Origin: CAYZQH01 sp050300015 | GTDB taxonomy: Bacteria > Pseudomonadota > Gammaproteobacteria > Pseudomonadales > Cellvibrionaceae | DNA length: 64,000 bases | Reading direction: 5' to 3' | NCBI GenBank assembly: GCA_050300015.1 | Contig: JBNKWZ010000008.1 | Coordinates: 282,227 to 346,226 of the forward strand | In this document: piece by piece, positions 45,801-53,466 of the stretch | Layout: each line of letters starts with the position of its first letter | How positions within the stretch are numbered: the first letter of the stretch is position 1 | Position numbers and translations under genes: made by a program | The notes under the pieces: model-generated | Database searches by the model: none | Seen by the model: the letters and a program-made list of their open reading frames with translations, nothing else | What the model was told of the DNA's origin: nothing

Positions 45801-46052
45801 ACCACGCCAGACCTTATGCTGCTGGACATTGAAATGCCGCGCATGGACGGTTTTGAGGTGGCGCGAAATATGCGCTCCACGCAACGTTGGAAGCATACCC
45901 CAATTATTATGATTACCTCACGCACCGGGGATAAACACCGTCAGCATGCCTTTAGCATTGGGGTGAACGAATACATGGGTAAACCCTACCAAGAAGACGC
46001 TCTGTTAAAAGCCATTAACACCCTATTAGAAAAACAGACGGAACACGCCTAA
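39825..46052 (+). CDS. chpA: ChpA hybrid histidine kinase with multiple Hpt domains
   Basis: A 2075-residue CheA-like kinase. The phosphotransfer-type segments are HQVHGSL (H49), HTLKGSG (H700), HTLKGSA (H863) and HTLKGGA (H1331). An acidic linker at about residues 1182-1213 holds four copies of an 8-residue unit (QEPSA type). Then come a dimerisation region (about 1465-1600), the HATPase with NAVDHGIES, DDGRGI and GRGVGMD, a CheW domain from about 1787, and a C-terminal receiver with phosphoacceptor D2001. It drives PilG/PilH phosphorylation for twitching and surface sensing. Pseudomonas ChpA has more Xpt domains, so this one is somewhat shorter. Confidence 0.95.
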   Translation: MGDKRNYAALEWVIGEIGDTLNDARQALEAFVEDPRDTARIRFCLTHIHQVHGSLQMVEFHGASLFAEEMEALAEALMHGRVVNEKEAQEVLMRSLLQLPHYLEQVKTYQEDHPGIVLPLLNDIRAVRKQTYLSETNLFNPDLSSLSEVQGSRHEILSDATKLKQVVKKLREMYQYAAASVLRGLKIDENLQYIDKVFSRLEGITRGTRAHTLWSVSAALGEALSRDDIELSVAVRGLLRQLAKELRVLEEHCPQVLDAPVSEPLLRNLLFYVARAEDGGRRVAQIKELFGLDSALLGGAEANKAKGMISTPEPDAIRSVVEALQDELNTVKHLMNLSLSGQGGVSDVEEMVPIVKRIADTLAVLGIGDMRKLTMDQYEILRKMASSGKLSDTTLIDVAGCLASIEHRLEAIAKGAAKRMDLSNLDERAIEIDAAKEAVLKECRTGLERVKAAIVEAMSSQWSPENLPNAVGTLKDIAGGLNMVPLSRASGILNAAGHYIEHRWSASEDSPGEELSVLADVIASVDYYLERLEGAHGEELESYLDLADESLRQLGYEPSTETEAGAADAAEVDANTSAGGLDSPNSIRQGAETQDIAKTEGGLEAPLTDMAPSESLDAASEGEPRQQAESPEMAAPPVDGEQSLPSETERLGDSELDNEIIEIFIEEAGEVQETLAEYYPKWLENLEDSESLTVVRRAFHTLKGSGRMVQAMDVGELAWAVESMLNRVIDATVPVNSAHARLIEQVMAFLPELVDAFKHQAPNPNRDLWFRLEAFAGDLAKGVIPRELTGAGTFEDVPSSVPGPEQSGALAVEEEDDEDQLLWEIFSSEAATHLVVVDEFIVDMEQAAPLYTPPTDALQSALHTLKGSAHMAGVKPIAAMITPLEGFFKELRSYQVKVDKDTLALLNDAAHFTRQGLDCIERREPVEIAEQDAFIAQVTELHERILAPLIHAKDDAPDDDRRQADPKLLAFFMSEEMSLLLDADEYIDKWHDNIATLNSDIAPMRKELATLIEGSERANLPEMQALGQQLDKIYEALSVGDVASNDHLFGVLKEGHEKLLDMIDQIAAGQNITPVTEALNKALDSLFTAPVTEKQDVTAEAEDAAVQGDGELEGEWLSTDQTQTHINVDDEEVEDLVDEDLFVVPMDDEFSGGFSEEEIALAEQQANDGEPEFPGDEPLAQGQEPSADVGQEPSADVDQEPSANSSQEPSAQGEELSAQKEAPEQPAFEEQPLPVEPSQEPLSSLETTLSAGPSGVQVSPEAPSQAAYDSATQGDPNDIAAIDAEDFDPDIIEIFLEEASELIEELDEAIHGWESQWDSTEEAESMKRALHTLKGGARLSGLSRLGDLTHDYESYLIASKEPSQAFFETIQQYQDTLLNALKGVRSRLDGEVAVPVTKPEIAADTDAPTPVEERAPAEAEPVKPGVAGETSTVESLMAASKADSGKAIAAANASLQEAQKRPGSQEMIKVSADLLEELVNLAGETSISRGRLEQQVSDLSSAVDEVDATLRRLNEQLRRLDIETEAQVLFRQEQMAQHEGFDPLEMDRYSHLQQLTRSLMESSSDLTDLKLTISDKLRDTETLLLQQQRINSSLQEGLMRSRMVPFSRMVPRLRRIVRQVSGELGKHVNFELDNVEGEMDRSVLERMVAPLEHMLRNAVDHGIESPSDRQAADKPETGRILLSLAREGGDILLRLADDGRGINLERVREKAIERGLMTADAQLSDHDVMQFILQAGFSTAENVTQISGRGVGMDVVAAEIKQLGGSMVIDSKAGVGTQFVVRLPFTVSVNRALMVQLGSETYAIPLNTIEGIVRVSPFELEHYFTHEDARFEYAGENYQVKYLGSLVTSGLAPKLEGQMLPLPVILVRAGQLTMALQVDALSGSREIVVKSLGPQFAAVQGISGATVMGDGSVVVILDPHALVRKEMAQTGVNLTPIAPPSEPKVEPSAHKVVMVVDDSVTVRKVTTRFLEREGFDVVTAKDGVDALQVLQETTPDLMLLDIEMPRMDGFEVARNMRSTQRWKHTPIIMITSRTGDKHRQHAFSIGVNEYMGKPYQEDALLKAINTLLEKQTEHA
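43368..43463 (+). repeat. Four tandem 24-bp repeats inside chpA
   Basis: Units start at 43368, 43392, 43416 and 43440. The first two are identical and encode GQEPSADV; the later two have drifted at some positions. The repeat stays in frame and lengthens a flexible acidic/Ser-Pro linker between the third and fourth full Hpt domains. Confidence 0.9.
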
Positions 46053-46059
46053 GCCCTGT

Positions 46060-47013
46060 ATGAGTGAGACCTGTCGTATTGGTGTCCTCGCTGAAACCAT
46101 CCATCAGCTGGGTGACTTAAAGCGCCTAGTACGGGGTGCCGGGTTCAGTGTGTCTGCTGCGGTCGAGGCCGTCAACGTTCGCCCACAAATGCCTGATGTG
46201 GATATTTGGGTGGCGAACTTGGATTTAGACAGCGATACGGCCCTGGCCATTGTTGAGCAGCTAGATGCGCTCAACAAGCACGTCATTTTCGAAACCGACC
46301 TAGTGGCAACGCCGGTAAAAAATGGCGAAAAACCAGAGTTGCCGGCAGACATTCGCAGTAAACGAGAGCGCCGTTTGGCGCAAAAGTTACGCCAGTGGGT
46401 GGTGCCTGTGGAGGCCAAAACCCTCACCCAAAAACGCGCGCAGCAGGTATGGGTATTGGCCGCGTCAACGGGGGGTCCAGAAGCCGTGGCCGAATTTTTA
46501 AAAGCGGTACCTCAAACTCTTACCGGGGTGGCTTTTTTGTATGCGCAGCACATTGAGTGTTCGGGCGTAGTGCCACTGCTCAAAACCGTTGCACGCGCCA
46601 CACCCTGGCGCGTGCACTTGGTAGATCGCGCGCTCACCCTGTGTGAGCAAGGGGTGTATGTGGTGTCTCCAGAGGTACAAATTGAATTGTCGGATGTCGG
46701 CACTGTGGCCCCGAGCAAAACGCCTTGGGCAGGGCAATTTAAACCCTCGCTCAACCAAGTAATTGCCAAAGTGGCGCGGGTATATGGTGCGCGCGGCGGC
46801 GCCATCGTGTTTTCAGGTATGGGGGATGATGGCGCCAATAGCTGCACCATGTTGCGTCACCGCGGTGGCCAAGTGTGGGTACAGTCGTCTGACACCTGCA
46901 CGGTGGACTCCATGCCCGTGAGTGTTGCCGCAAAAGGGCTTGTTCACCAAACTGCGGCCCCTAAAATCCTGGGTCAGCAGTTTGGTGAGTATCAAGGTGC
47001 GCTGCGCAAGTAG
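46060..47013 (+). CDS. chpB: CheB-like methylesterase ChpB
   Basis: A 317-residue protein. The C-terminal CheB esterase domain has the catalytic Ser in ASTGGPEAV, His in YAQHIECSG and Asp in GMGDDGANS. The N-terminal 120 residues have receiver-like spacing but lack the usual acidic pair and phosphoacceptor context (IWVANLDLDSD), so the input domain looks degenerate. It would demethylate PilJ, opposing PilK. It starts 7 bases after chpA. Confidence 0.9.
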   Translation: MSETCRIGVLAETIHQLGDLKRLVRGAGFSVSAAVEAVNVRPQMPDVDIWVANLDLDSDTALAIVEQLDALNKHVIFETDLVATPVKNGEKPELPADIRSKRERRLAQKLRQWVVPVEAKTLTQKRAQQVWVLAASTGGPEAVAEFLKAVPQTLTGVAFLYAQHIECSGVVPLLKTVARATPWRVHLVDRALTLCEQGVYVVSPEVQIELSDVGTVAPSKTPWAGQFKPSLNQVIAKVARVYGARGGAIVFSGMGDDGANSCTMLRHRGGQVWVQSSDTCTVDSMPVSVAAKGLVHQTAAPKILGQQFGEYQGALRK

Positions 47014-47054
47014 CCCCAAAACCGTGAACGACTCAAAACGACAAGAGCACACAT

Positions 47055-47528
47055 ATGAGTGAAGCAAACACCGAACAGAGCATCAATTGCATGTTCATTC
47101 CCATTAAGGCGCAAACCTTAGTTGTGCCTGCCGAAACCATCGCAGAGATGGCGCTGGTGGCCCCTATCTTTCCGGATAACAGCGGGCCAGATTGGTTCTT
47201 GGGGTTTTACAGTTGGCGCAACGGTCGCGTGCCCCTGCTCAGTTTTGAAAAACTCAATGGCGAATCGGTGGCCGGTATTAACCCCAATGGTCGAATTGCT
47301 GTATTCCACACCACCGGTGTCTCCGAAGACGTGCCGTTTATTGCCATTCCCACACAGGGCATGCCGCGCGAAATGCAGCTACAAAAAGAAGACATTCTTA
47401 ATGCCTCAAGCGGACAACAGATCTTTGAGCGCATGCACATTCAAATTGGGGGTGAGGATTACGTACTTCCCGATTTGGCCGGCTTAGAGAAGGCCTATAG
47501 CTCCTACAAATCCACTCGCCGGTTTTAG
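47055..47528 (+). CDS. chpC: CheW-like protein ChpC
   Basis: A 157-residue CheW-domain protein (MFIPIKAQTLVVPAETIAEM, WFLGFYSWRNGRVPLLSFEKL). In Pseudomonas, ChpC links additional receptors to ChpA. It is the last gene of the operon; chpD and chpE homologues are not present after it. Confidence 0.9.
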   Translation: MSEANTEQSINCMFIPIKAQTLVVPAETIAEMALVAPIFPDNSGPDWFLGFYSWRNGRVPLLSFEKLNGESVAGINPNGRIAVFHTTGVSEDVPFIAIPTQGMPREMQLQKEDILNASSGQQIFERMHIQIGGEDYVLPDLAGLEKAYSSYKSTRRF

Positions 47529-47558
47529 TGTTTAACCTTTCACAGGAAGGTCAGCCCC

Positions 47559-47933
47559 TCACACCTCGGTGGCAGCCTTAAAATCCGACCACACGGCAAA
47601 CTCGTTGCCGCTTGGCTCACAAAAGTGGAAGCGCCGCCCACCGGGGAAGGTGAAGGTTGGCTTCACAATTTGCCCCCCCGCAGCTTCCACCTTGGCAAGC
47701 GTCGCTTCGAGATCAGCACTGTAAAATACCAGTAAGGCGCCGCCGGTGGCGGTGGTTGAGGCTTGCGCACTTTTATAAAACCCGCCATTTAACCCCTGGT
47801 TGGCAAACGCCATATACTCTGGCCCATAGTGCGCAAACGACCAGTCAAACGCCTCAATAAAAAACTTTTGGGTGGCGGCCAAATCGCACGCACCCCATTC
47901 TACGTAGTCGAGTTTTTCATGCTGTGTCGTCAT
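47559..47933 (-). CDS. VOC family protein (glyoxalase/bleomycin resistance fold)
   Basis: A 124-residue vicinal-oxygen-chelate protein with YVEWGACDLAATQKFFIEAF at the N-terminus, GGALLVFYSADLEATLAKVEAAGG in the middle and FHFCEPSGNEFAVWSD at the C-terminus. Members bind metals or small ligands and have diverse roles; the substrate is unknown. Convergent with chpC. Confidence 0.9.
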   Translation of the reverse strand: MTTQHEKLDYVEWGACDLAATQKFFIEAFDWSFAHYGPEYMAFANQGLNGGFYKSAQASTTATGGALLVFYSADLEATLAKVEAAGGQIVKPTFTFPGGRRFHFCEPSGNEFAVWSDFKAATEV

Positions 47934-47982
47934 GCGGGCTCCTTATATCCGGGGGGCACTCATTTCGGGCTGAATGACCCCA

Positions 47983-48219
47983 TTACGGTTGTGGGTGTTG
48001 TTCAAGTTCGGCAACGGTTTTTTCCAAGGCCTCTAGTTTCTCGCGTGTGCGTGCCAGCACGGCTTTTTGTGCATCAAACTCTTCACGCGTCACCAACCCC
48101 TGTTTGGCCAACGCGTTTTGCAAAAGCGTATGAAACTGCCCCTGGCTCAAACCCGCCTTTGACTGTTGCAAAACAGTTTGCACGTCTTCAAATAATTGTT
48201 TAGAAAGCTCAAACAACAT
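47983..48219 (-). CDS. ubiK: Ubiquinone biosynthesis accessory factor UbiK (BMFP domain)
   Basis: A 78-residue protein with the UbiK/YqiC plan: an amphipathic N-terminal helix, the LVTREEFDAQKAVLARTREK segment and a C-terminal coiled coil (LEALEKTVAELEQ). UbiK binds the Ubi complex and membranes. The ATG at 48219 is the family start; the longer frame adds unrelated residues. Divergent from ureD. Confidence 0.9.
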   Translation of the reverse strand: MLFELSKQLFEDVQTVLQQSKAGLSQGQFHTLLQNALAKQGLVTREEFDAQKAVLARTREKLEALEKTVAELEQHPQP

Positions 48220-48338
48220 AGCGCACCCAATCTTCAAAACAAAGGTGCAGTGTACACCCTCGGTTTGGGCTTTGGCACTTGTTGAGGTTTTGTAGTGGTT
48301 AGGGTAAGTTCGTAGGCTTTCCCAACTCGAGTGGATGA

Positions 48339-49211
48339 ATGAACCTCCCACCCAAGCTCACCCCAAATGTAAGGCAGCCCACCCGCCAGTGGTTGGCGCA
48401 GTTGAACCTCACCTTTCAAAAAAAGGCTGCCAAAACCACGTTATCCAGGGTGTCGCACTTGGGCCCGCTCAGAGTACAACGGCCGTTTTACCCGGAGGGG
48501 CACGAGTGTTGTCACGTGTACTTGTTGCACCCACCTGGAGGTATGGTGGTGGGTGACGAGCTCACCATCCAAGTGGCCGCCCATGCCGATACCCATACAC
48601 TGCTTACCACCCCCTCTGCGGGCAAACTTTATGCGGTGCCCGGCGGCGGTGAAACCCAAGTCCAAACGGTGGCCATTCAAGTGGGCGCTGATGCCTATAT
48701 GGAGTGGTTGCCACAAGAGACGTTGGTGTTTGACGGTGCCAATGGGCTGTTAAAAACCCAATTCCACTTGGCCAAAAGCGCCAATATTTTTGCTTGGGAT
48801 ATTGCCTGTTTAGGCCGCCCGGCGTCCAATTTACCGTTTAACCAAGGGCGCTGTTTACAGCAGTTAGAAGTATGGCAAGAGGACACCCTCCAGTGGGTCG
48901 AAAAAAACCACTTTGAGGCGAGCAGTGTAAGTGCAACGGCACGCTGGGGTATGCACCACTGTCATACCAGTGGCACGCTTTTGGCTACGCTCCAGCCATC
49001 TCGCACCGATGTGGACCAGTGGCTGGCACACCTGGATGCGCAATTTGGCGCCCAGCAGTGGGGGTTGACTCAAAAACAAGACCTATTTATCGCCCGCTAC
49101 CGCGGCAATTCTGCATTGGCTTGTCGGCGGGGGTTTGAATGGTTATGGCACGCGTTGCGCCCAAAATGGTGCAATCGGCCTGCCGTGGTACCCAGAATTT
49201 GGCACACATAA
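48339..49211 (+). CDS. ureD: Urease accessory protein UreD
   Basis: A 290-residue scaffold protein for nickel insertion into urease. Visible family segments are HLGPLRVQRPFYPEG near residue 40, the VHLLHPPGG-like VYLLHPPGGMVVGD, TTPSAGKLY and WLPQETLVFDGA. It opens the ureDABCEFG operon; ureA starts 31 bases after its stop. Its own promoter should lie in the 119 bases shared with divergent ubiK. Confidence 0.94.
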   Translation: MNLPPKLTPNVRQPTRQWLAQLNLTFQKKAAKTTLSRVSHLGPLRVQRPFYPEGHECCHVYLLHPPGGMVVGDELTIQVAAHADTHTLLTTPSAGKLYAVPGGGETQVQTVAIQVGADAYMEWLPQETLVFDGANGLLKTQFHLAKSANIFAWDIACLGRPASNLPFNQGRCLQQLEVWQEDTLQWVEKNHFEASSVSATARWGMHHCHTSGTLLATLQPSRTDVDQWLAHLDAQFGAQQWGLTQKQDLFIARYRGNSALACRRGFEWLWHALRPKWCNRPAVVPRIWHT

Positions 49212-49242
49212 TCACAACCAGTTTGCAAAAGGGGAACACCGT

Positions 49243-49545
49243 ATGGAACTCACTCCACGGGAGAAAGATAAACTCCTGCTCTTTACCGCGGCGTTATTGG
49301 CCGAGCGCAGAAAGGCACGGGGGTTAAAACTCAACTACCCCGAGGCGGTGGCCTTTATCAGCGCCGAAATCATGGAAGGCGCGCGTGATGGCAAAACCGT
49401 AGCAGAGCTTATGGCCCATGGTAAAACGCTACTGGGCATTGAGGATGTTATGGAGGGCGTGGCCGAGATGATCCACGAAGTGCAGGTGGAGGCCACTTTT
49501 CCGGATGGCACCAAGCTTGTTACCGTTCATGAACCCATCGTGTAG
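49243..49545 (+). CDS. ureA: Urease subunit gamma
   Basis: A 100-residue structural subunit with the complete family sequence pattern (MELTPREKDKLLLFTAALLA, NYPEAVAFISAEIMEGARDG, VHEPI at the end). The start at 49243 after AAAAGGGG is the family start. Followed by ureB after 8 bases. Confidence 0.98.
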   Translation: MELTPREKDKLLLFTAALLAERRKARGLKLNYPEAVAFISAEIMEGARDGKTVAELMAHGKTLLGIEDVMEGVAEMIHEVQVEATFPDGTKLVTVHEPIV

Positions 49546-49553
49546 GAGGCGCA

Positions 49554-49859
49554 ATGATTCCCGGCGAAACCCAAATTCAACCAGGCAGCATTACCCTAAA
49601 TAAAAACCGCGCCACTCTCAATGTGCTGGTGGCCAACTCCGGAGACCGTCCCATTCAAGTGGGCTCGCATTATCATTTTTATGAAACCAACCCCGCGCTC
49701 CAATTTGATCGTCCCGCGACAAAAGGCTATCGCTTAAACATCGCCGCCGGTACGGCCGTGCGCTTTGAGCCAGGGCAAGAGCGAGAAGTGGAGTTGGTGG
49801 CCATTGATGGTGACAGAACCATCTATGGGTTTCGCGGCGACGTGATGGGAGGTGTGTAA
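49554..49859 (+). CDS. ureB: Urease subunit beta
   Basis: A 101-residue structural subunit (MIPGETQIQPGSI, NSGDRPIQVGSHYHFYETN, IYGFRGDVMGGV). Its stop overlaps the ureC start by one base (TAATG). Together with UreA and UreC it forms the urease core. Confidence 0.98.
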   Translation: MIPGETQIQPGSITLNKNRATLNVLVANSGDRPIQVGSHYHFYETNPALQFDRPATKGYRLNIAAGTAVRFEPGQEREVELVAIDGDRTIYGFRGDVMGGV

Positions 49860-51562
49860 TGGCGACCATTGATCGCAAAGCCTATGCCGATATGTTTGGC
49901 CCCACCGTGGGCGATCGTGTGCGCCTGGCCGATACCGAACTGTGGATAGAAGTCGAGCAAGACCACACCACCTACGGTGAGGAAGTGAAATTCGGTGGCG
50001 GTAAAGTCATTCGCGATGGCATGGGGCAGAGCCAAGCCTCCTGTGCTGAAACCCCTGACACGGTGATTACCAATGCGCTGATTATGGATTACTGGGGTAT
50101 CGTCAAAGCCGACGTGGCCATCAAGGCCGGACGCATTACCGGCATTGGTAAAGCCGGTAACCCCGATATTCAGCCCAACGTGAACATTGTGGTTGGCCCG
50201 GGTACCGAGGTGATTGCCGGTGAAGGCCAAATTCTCACCGCAGGGGGCATCGATGCCCATATCCACTTCATTTGCCCACAGCAAATAGAGGAGGCCCTGA
50301 TGAGTGGGGTCACCACCATGCTCGGTGGTGGTACAGGCCCTGCAACAGGGACCAACGCCACCACCTGTACGCCTGGCCCTTGGCACATCGGCAAAATGCT
50401 ACAAGCGGCAGAAGCCTTCCCCATGAATTTAGGCTTTTTGGGTAAAGGCAATGCCAGTTTACCCGTCGCCTTGGATGAGCAACTTGCCGCTGGTGCCATG
50501 GGCTTAAAGCTTCACGAAGATTGGGGCACCACACCTGCCTCCATCGACTGTTGCTTAACCGTGGCCGAAAATCACGACGTACAAGTGGCCATTCACACCG
50601 ATACACTCAATGAATCCGGCTTTGTGGAAGACACCATCAAAGCCTTTGCCGGGCGTACCATTCACACTTACCACACCGAAGGTGCTGGCGGCGGTCACGC
50701 ACCTGATATCATCAAAGCCTGTGGTCTACCCAATGTACTGCCCTCGTCCACTAACCCCACCCGACCTTATACGGTCAACACGGTGGATGAACACTTGGAC
50801 ATGTTAATGGTCTGCCACCACTTGGACCCAAACATTCCAGAGGATGTGGCCTTTGCGGATTCACGCATTCGCAAAGAAACCATCGCCGCAGAGGACATCC
50901 TTCACGACCTAGGTGCTTTTTCGATGATCTCATCGGATTCGCAAGCCATGGGTCGTGTGGGGGAAGTGGTATGCCGCACCTGGCAGACGGCACACAAAAT
51001 GAAGGTGCAGCGTGGTGCGCTGGCCGAAGATGCCAGTGGAGCCGATAACTTCCGTGTAAAGCGTTACCTTGCCAAGTACACCATCAACCCCGCCATTGCT
51101 CACGGTATTTCACACGAGGTGGGCTCTGTGGAAGTGGGCAAGCTAGCGGACTTAGTGCTGTGGAAACCCGCCTTTTTTGGTGTAAAGCCCTCACTCATTA
51201 TCAAAGGCGGTGCTATCGCTGCCGCCCCCATGGGCGACCCCAATGCTTCTATTCCCACCCCCCAACCGGTGCATTACCGCTATATGTTTGGTGCCTATGG
51301 CGGTGCGGTAAAACACACAAGCTTGAGCTTTGTTAGCCAAGCGGCGTGGGAGGCCGGCATTCAAGGCAGCTTGCAATTAGAGCGAACGCTTTCGGCTGTT
51401 AAAGGCTGCCGTACCGTCATCAAAGCGGCCATGGTGCACAATGATTACCAACCCGTGATGGAGGTGGACCCACAAACTTACGAGGTACGCGCCGACGGCC
51501 AGTTGTTAACCTGTGAGCCCGCCGATGTGTTACCCATGGCGCAACGATACTTTTTGTTTTAG
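49859..51562 (+). CDS. ureC: Urease subunit alpha (catalytic)
   Basis: A 567-residue nickel hydrolase converting urea to ammonia and carbamate. The metal-binding DAHIHFICP, the carbamylated lysine in GLKLHEDWG, the histidines in VAIHTDTLNESGF and HTYHTEGAGGGHAPD, and the flap cysteine region MVCHHLDPNIPEDVAFADSR are all intact. Length matches Klebsiella UreC. Nothing suggests loss of activity. Confidence 0.99.
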   Translation: MATIDRKAYADMFGPTVGDRVRLADTELWIEVEQDHTTYGEEVKFGGGKVIRDGMGQSQASCAETPDTVITNALIMDYWGIVKADVAIKAGRITGIGKAGNPDIQPNVNIVVGPGTEVIAGEGQILTAGGIDAHIHFICPQQIEEALMSGVTTMLGGGTGPATGTNATTCTPGPWHIGKMLQAAEAFPMNLGFLGKGNASLPVALDEQLAAGAMGLKLHEDWGTTPASIDCCLTVAENHDVQVAIHTDTLNESGFVEDTIKAFAGRTIHTYHTEGAGGGHAPDIIKACGLPNVLPSSTNPTRPYTVNTVDEHLDMLMVCHHLDPNIPEDVAFADSRIRKETIAAEDILHDLGAFSMISSDSQAMGRVGEVVCRTWQTAHKMKVQRGALAEDASGADNFRVKRYLAKYTINPAIAHGISHEVGSVEVGKLADLVLWKPAFFGVKPSLIIKGGAIAAAPMGDPNASIPTPQPVHYRYMFGAYGGAVKHTSLSFVSQAAWEAGIQGSLQLERTLSAVKGCRTVIKAAMVHNDYQPVMEVDPQTYEVRADGQLLTCEPADVLPMAQRYFLF

Positions 51563-51570
51563 GAGCCCCC

Positions 51571-52077
51571 GTGCTAGAGGCCTTTGCAATCAATCAACAC
51601 CCCAATCAGCCTGTGGACTATGAAGCGGTGCTCACCTTTGAAGAGCGCCAAAAAAGCCGCCACAAATGCCAAACCCAATGCGGCCAAAGCCTAGGGTGGT
51701 TTATCGAGCGTGGCACAATATTAAAAGACGGCGACGTGCTCGAATGCCAAAGCGGCGAACGTGTGCGCGTGGTGGCCGCGCCCGAGTCTGTAAGCCAAGT
51801 GGAAAGCGGCGATACGTTGCTGCTTACCCGCGCGGCCTATCACCTGGGTAACCGCCATGTGCCCTTGCAAATTGGCGAAGGGTTTTTACGTTACCAGCAC
51901 GACCATGTGCTGGATGGCATGGTGCAGGGCCTGGGGCTTACAGTGGTATACCAGCAATTGCCCTTTCATCCAGAAAACGGCGCTTACCATGGTAAGTCCC
52001 ACGGCCACAGCCATGAACCAGGACACAGCCACAGCCATGAGCACGGCCATCACGACCACGGGCATCATCACGGGTGA
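51571..52077 (+). CDS. ureE: Urease accessory protein UreE (nickel chaperone)
   Basis: A 168-residue metallochaperone. The body has LTFEERQKSRHKCQTQCGQ and the conserved LGNRHVPLQIGE, with the metal-binding His in YQHDHVLDGMV. The C-terminal 30 residues are a strongly His-rich tail (HGHSHEPGHSHSHEHGHHDHG type), as in Klebsiella UreE. The start is GTG at 51571 after AGGAG. It overlaps ureF (GTGA). Confidence 0.96.
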   Translation: MLEAFAINQHPNQPVDYEAVLTFEERQKSRHKCQTQCGQSLGWFIERGTILKDGDVLECQSGERVRVVAAPESVSQVESGDTLLLTRAAYHLGNRHVPLQIGEGFLRYQHDHVLDGMVQGLGLTVVYQQLPFHPENGAYHGKSHGHSHEPGHSHSHEHGHHDHGHHHG

Positions 52078-52736
52078 AGTCGCAAGCGCTGCTGCACCTG
52101 ATGCACCTGGTCAGCCCAGCTCTACCCGTGGGGGCTTATGCCTACTCGCAAGGCTTAGAATTTGCCATTGACTCCGGTTGGTTAAAAACCGAAGCAGAGC
52201 TGACCGATTGGGTGGGTGGGGTGTTGACCCAGGGTGTGGGCCAATTGGATTTACCCCTGCTGTCGCGTCTTTACGACGCTTGGGCAGAGGAGGATTGGCA
52301 CACCTTAAAGCGTTGGAACGATTACATCCGCGCAGCGCGTGAAACCCACGAGTTGCTGCTAGAGGACGAGCAAATGGGGCAAGCCCTAAACCGCTTGTTG
52401 GTCAGTCTAGAGGTGCCCAACGCCACGCATAACCTGCAGGCCAGTTTTGTCACGCAATTTGCGTTGGCTGCCAGTTTTTGGCAGGTACCCAAGGCCGAGG
52501 CATTACAAGGGTTTGCCTTCAGCTGGTTAGAAAACCAAATAGCCGCCGCCACAAAATTGGTGCCCTTGGGGCAAACCCGCGCGCAAATATTGTTGTTGCA
52601 ACTAATGGAACACATTGCGCCGGTGTGCGAGTACGCGTTAACAATAGAAGACGACGCCATTGGCTATAGCTTACCCGGCCTTGCGCTTGCCAGCAGTTTG
52701 CACGAGCGTCAATATTCGCGTTTATTTCGCTCATAA
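52074..52736 (+). CDS. ureF: Urease accessory protein UreF
   Basis: A 220-residue all-helical protein (LLHLMHLVSPALPVGAYAYS, GLEFAIDSGWLKTEAEL, ALTIEDDAIGYSLPGLAL) that works with UreD and UreG in nickel-site maturation. The start is a GTG overlapping the ureE stop. Length is normal. Confidence 0.95.
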   Translation: MKSQALLHLMHLVSPALPVGAYAYSQGLEFAIDSGWLKTEAELTDWVGGVLTQGVGQLDLPLLSRLYDAWAEEDWHTLKRWNDYIRAARETHELLLEDEQMGQALNRLLVSLEVPNATHNLQASFVTQFALAASFWQVPKAEALQGFAFSWLENQIAAATKLVPLGQTRAQILLLQLMEHIAPVCEYALTIEDDAIGYSLPGLALASSLHERQYSRLFRS

Positions 52737-52779
52737 ATCCAGCATTTACTCTGTATCAATAATAAGGACCCAGCACATT

Positions 52780-53403
52780 ATGAAAAAACCAGCACTGCGT
52801 TTAGGGATTGGTGGGCCCGTGGGCTCGGGCAAAACTGCATTGGTGAAAACCCTGTGCGGTGAACTGAAAAATCATTACAACATTGCAGTCATCACCAATG
52901 ACATTTACACCCGTGAAGACGCCGAATTTTTATTGCGCCACGAGGTGCTGGAGCAAGACCGTATTCTGGGGGTGGAAACGGGCGGCTGTCCGCACACCGC
53001 CATTCGTGAAGACGCCTCAATGAACTTATCTGCGGTGGCAGAGCTGCAAAATCGGTTTGAAGATTTAGATGTGATTTTAATTGAAAGCGGCGGTGACAAC
53101 TTGGCGGCCACCTTTAGCCCAGAGTTATCCGACTTAACCCTGTATGTGATTGATGTTTCCGCCGGGGATAAAATTCCGCGTAAAGGCGGGCCCGGTATTA
53201 CCAAATCGGATTTGTTGATTATTAATAAAATCGATTTGGCGCCCATGGTGGGTGCCGATCTCCAAGTGATGGACCGCGATGCCCAAAAAATGCGTGGAGA
53301 AAAACCCTTTATTTTTACCAATTTAAAAGACGGTACCGGCGTTGCCAATGTGGTGGCCTTTATCGAAAGTCAGGGCATGCTCAATGCCAAGGCCACCGTT
53401 TAA
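52780..53403 (+). CDS. ureG: Urease accessory GTPase UreG
   Basis: A 207-residue SIMIBI-class GTPase. The P-loop is GGPVGSGKTALV, followed by VITNDIYTREDAEFL, GVETGGCPHTAIREDASMN (with the CPH nickel motif) and ESGGDNLAATFSPEL; the base motif is NKIDL. The ATG at 52780 is the family start; an earlier in-frame ATG lies in ureF. It supplies GTP energy for nickel delivery. Confidence 0.98.
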   Translation: MKKPALRLGIGGPVGSGKTALVKTLCGELKNHYNIAVITNDIYTREDAEFLLRHEVLEQDRILGVETGGCPHTAIREDASMNLSAVAELQNRFEDLDVILIESGGDNLAATFSPELSDLTLYVIDVSAGDKIPRKGGPGITKSDLLIINKIDLAPMVGADLQVMDRDAQKMRGEKPFIFTNLKDGTGVANVVAFIESQGMLNAKATV

Positions 53404-53466
53404 TGGGTCTCAACCTTTTAACCTTTTGTTGAACACATACTTAAACCATTATTGAAGGAGTACACC

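Noticed and set aside
48220..48338. Sigma-54 promoter before ureD (TTGGCACTTGTTGAGG)
   Set aside because: The -24 part fits but no GC occurs at the required 12-base distance.
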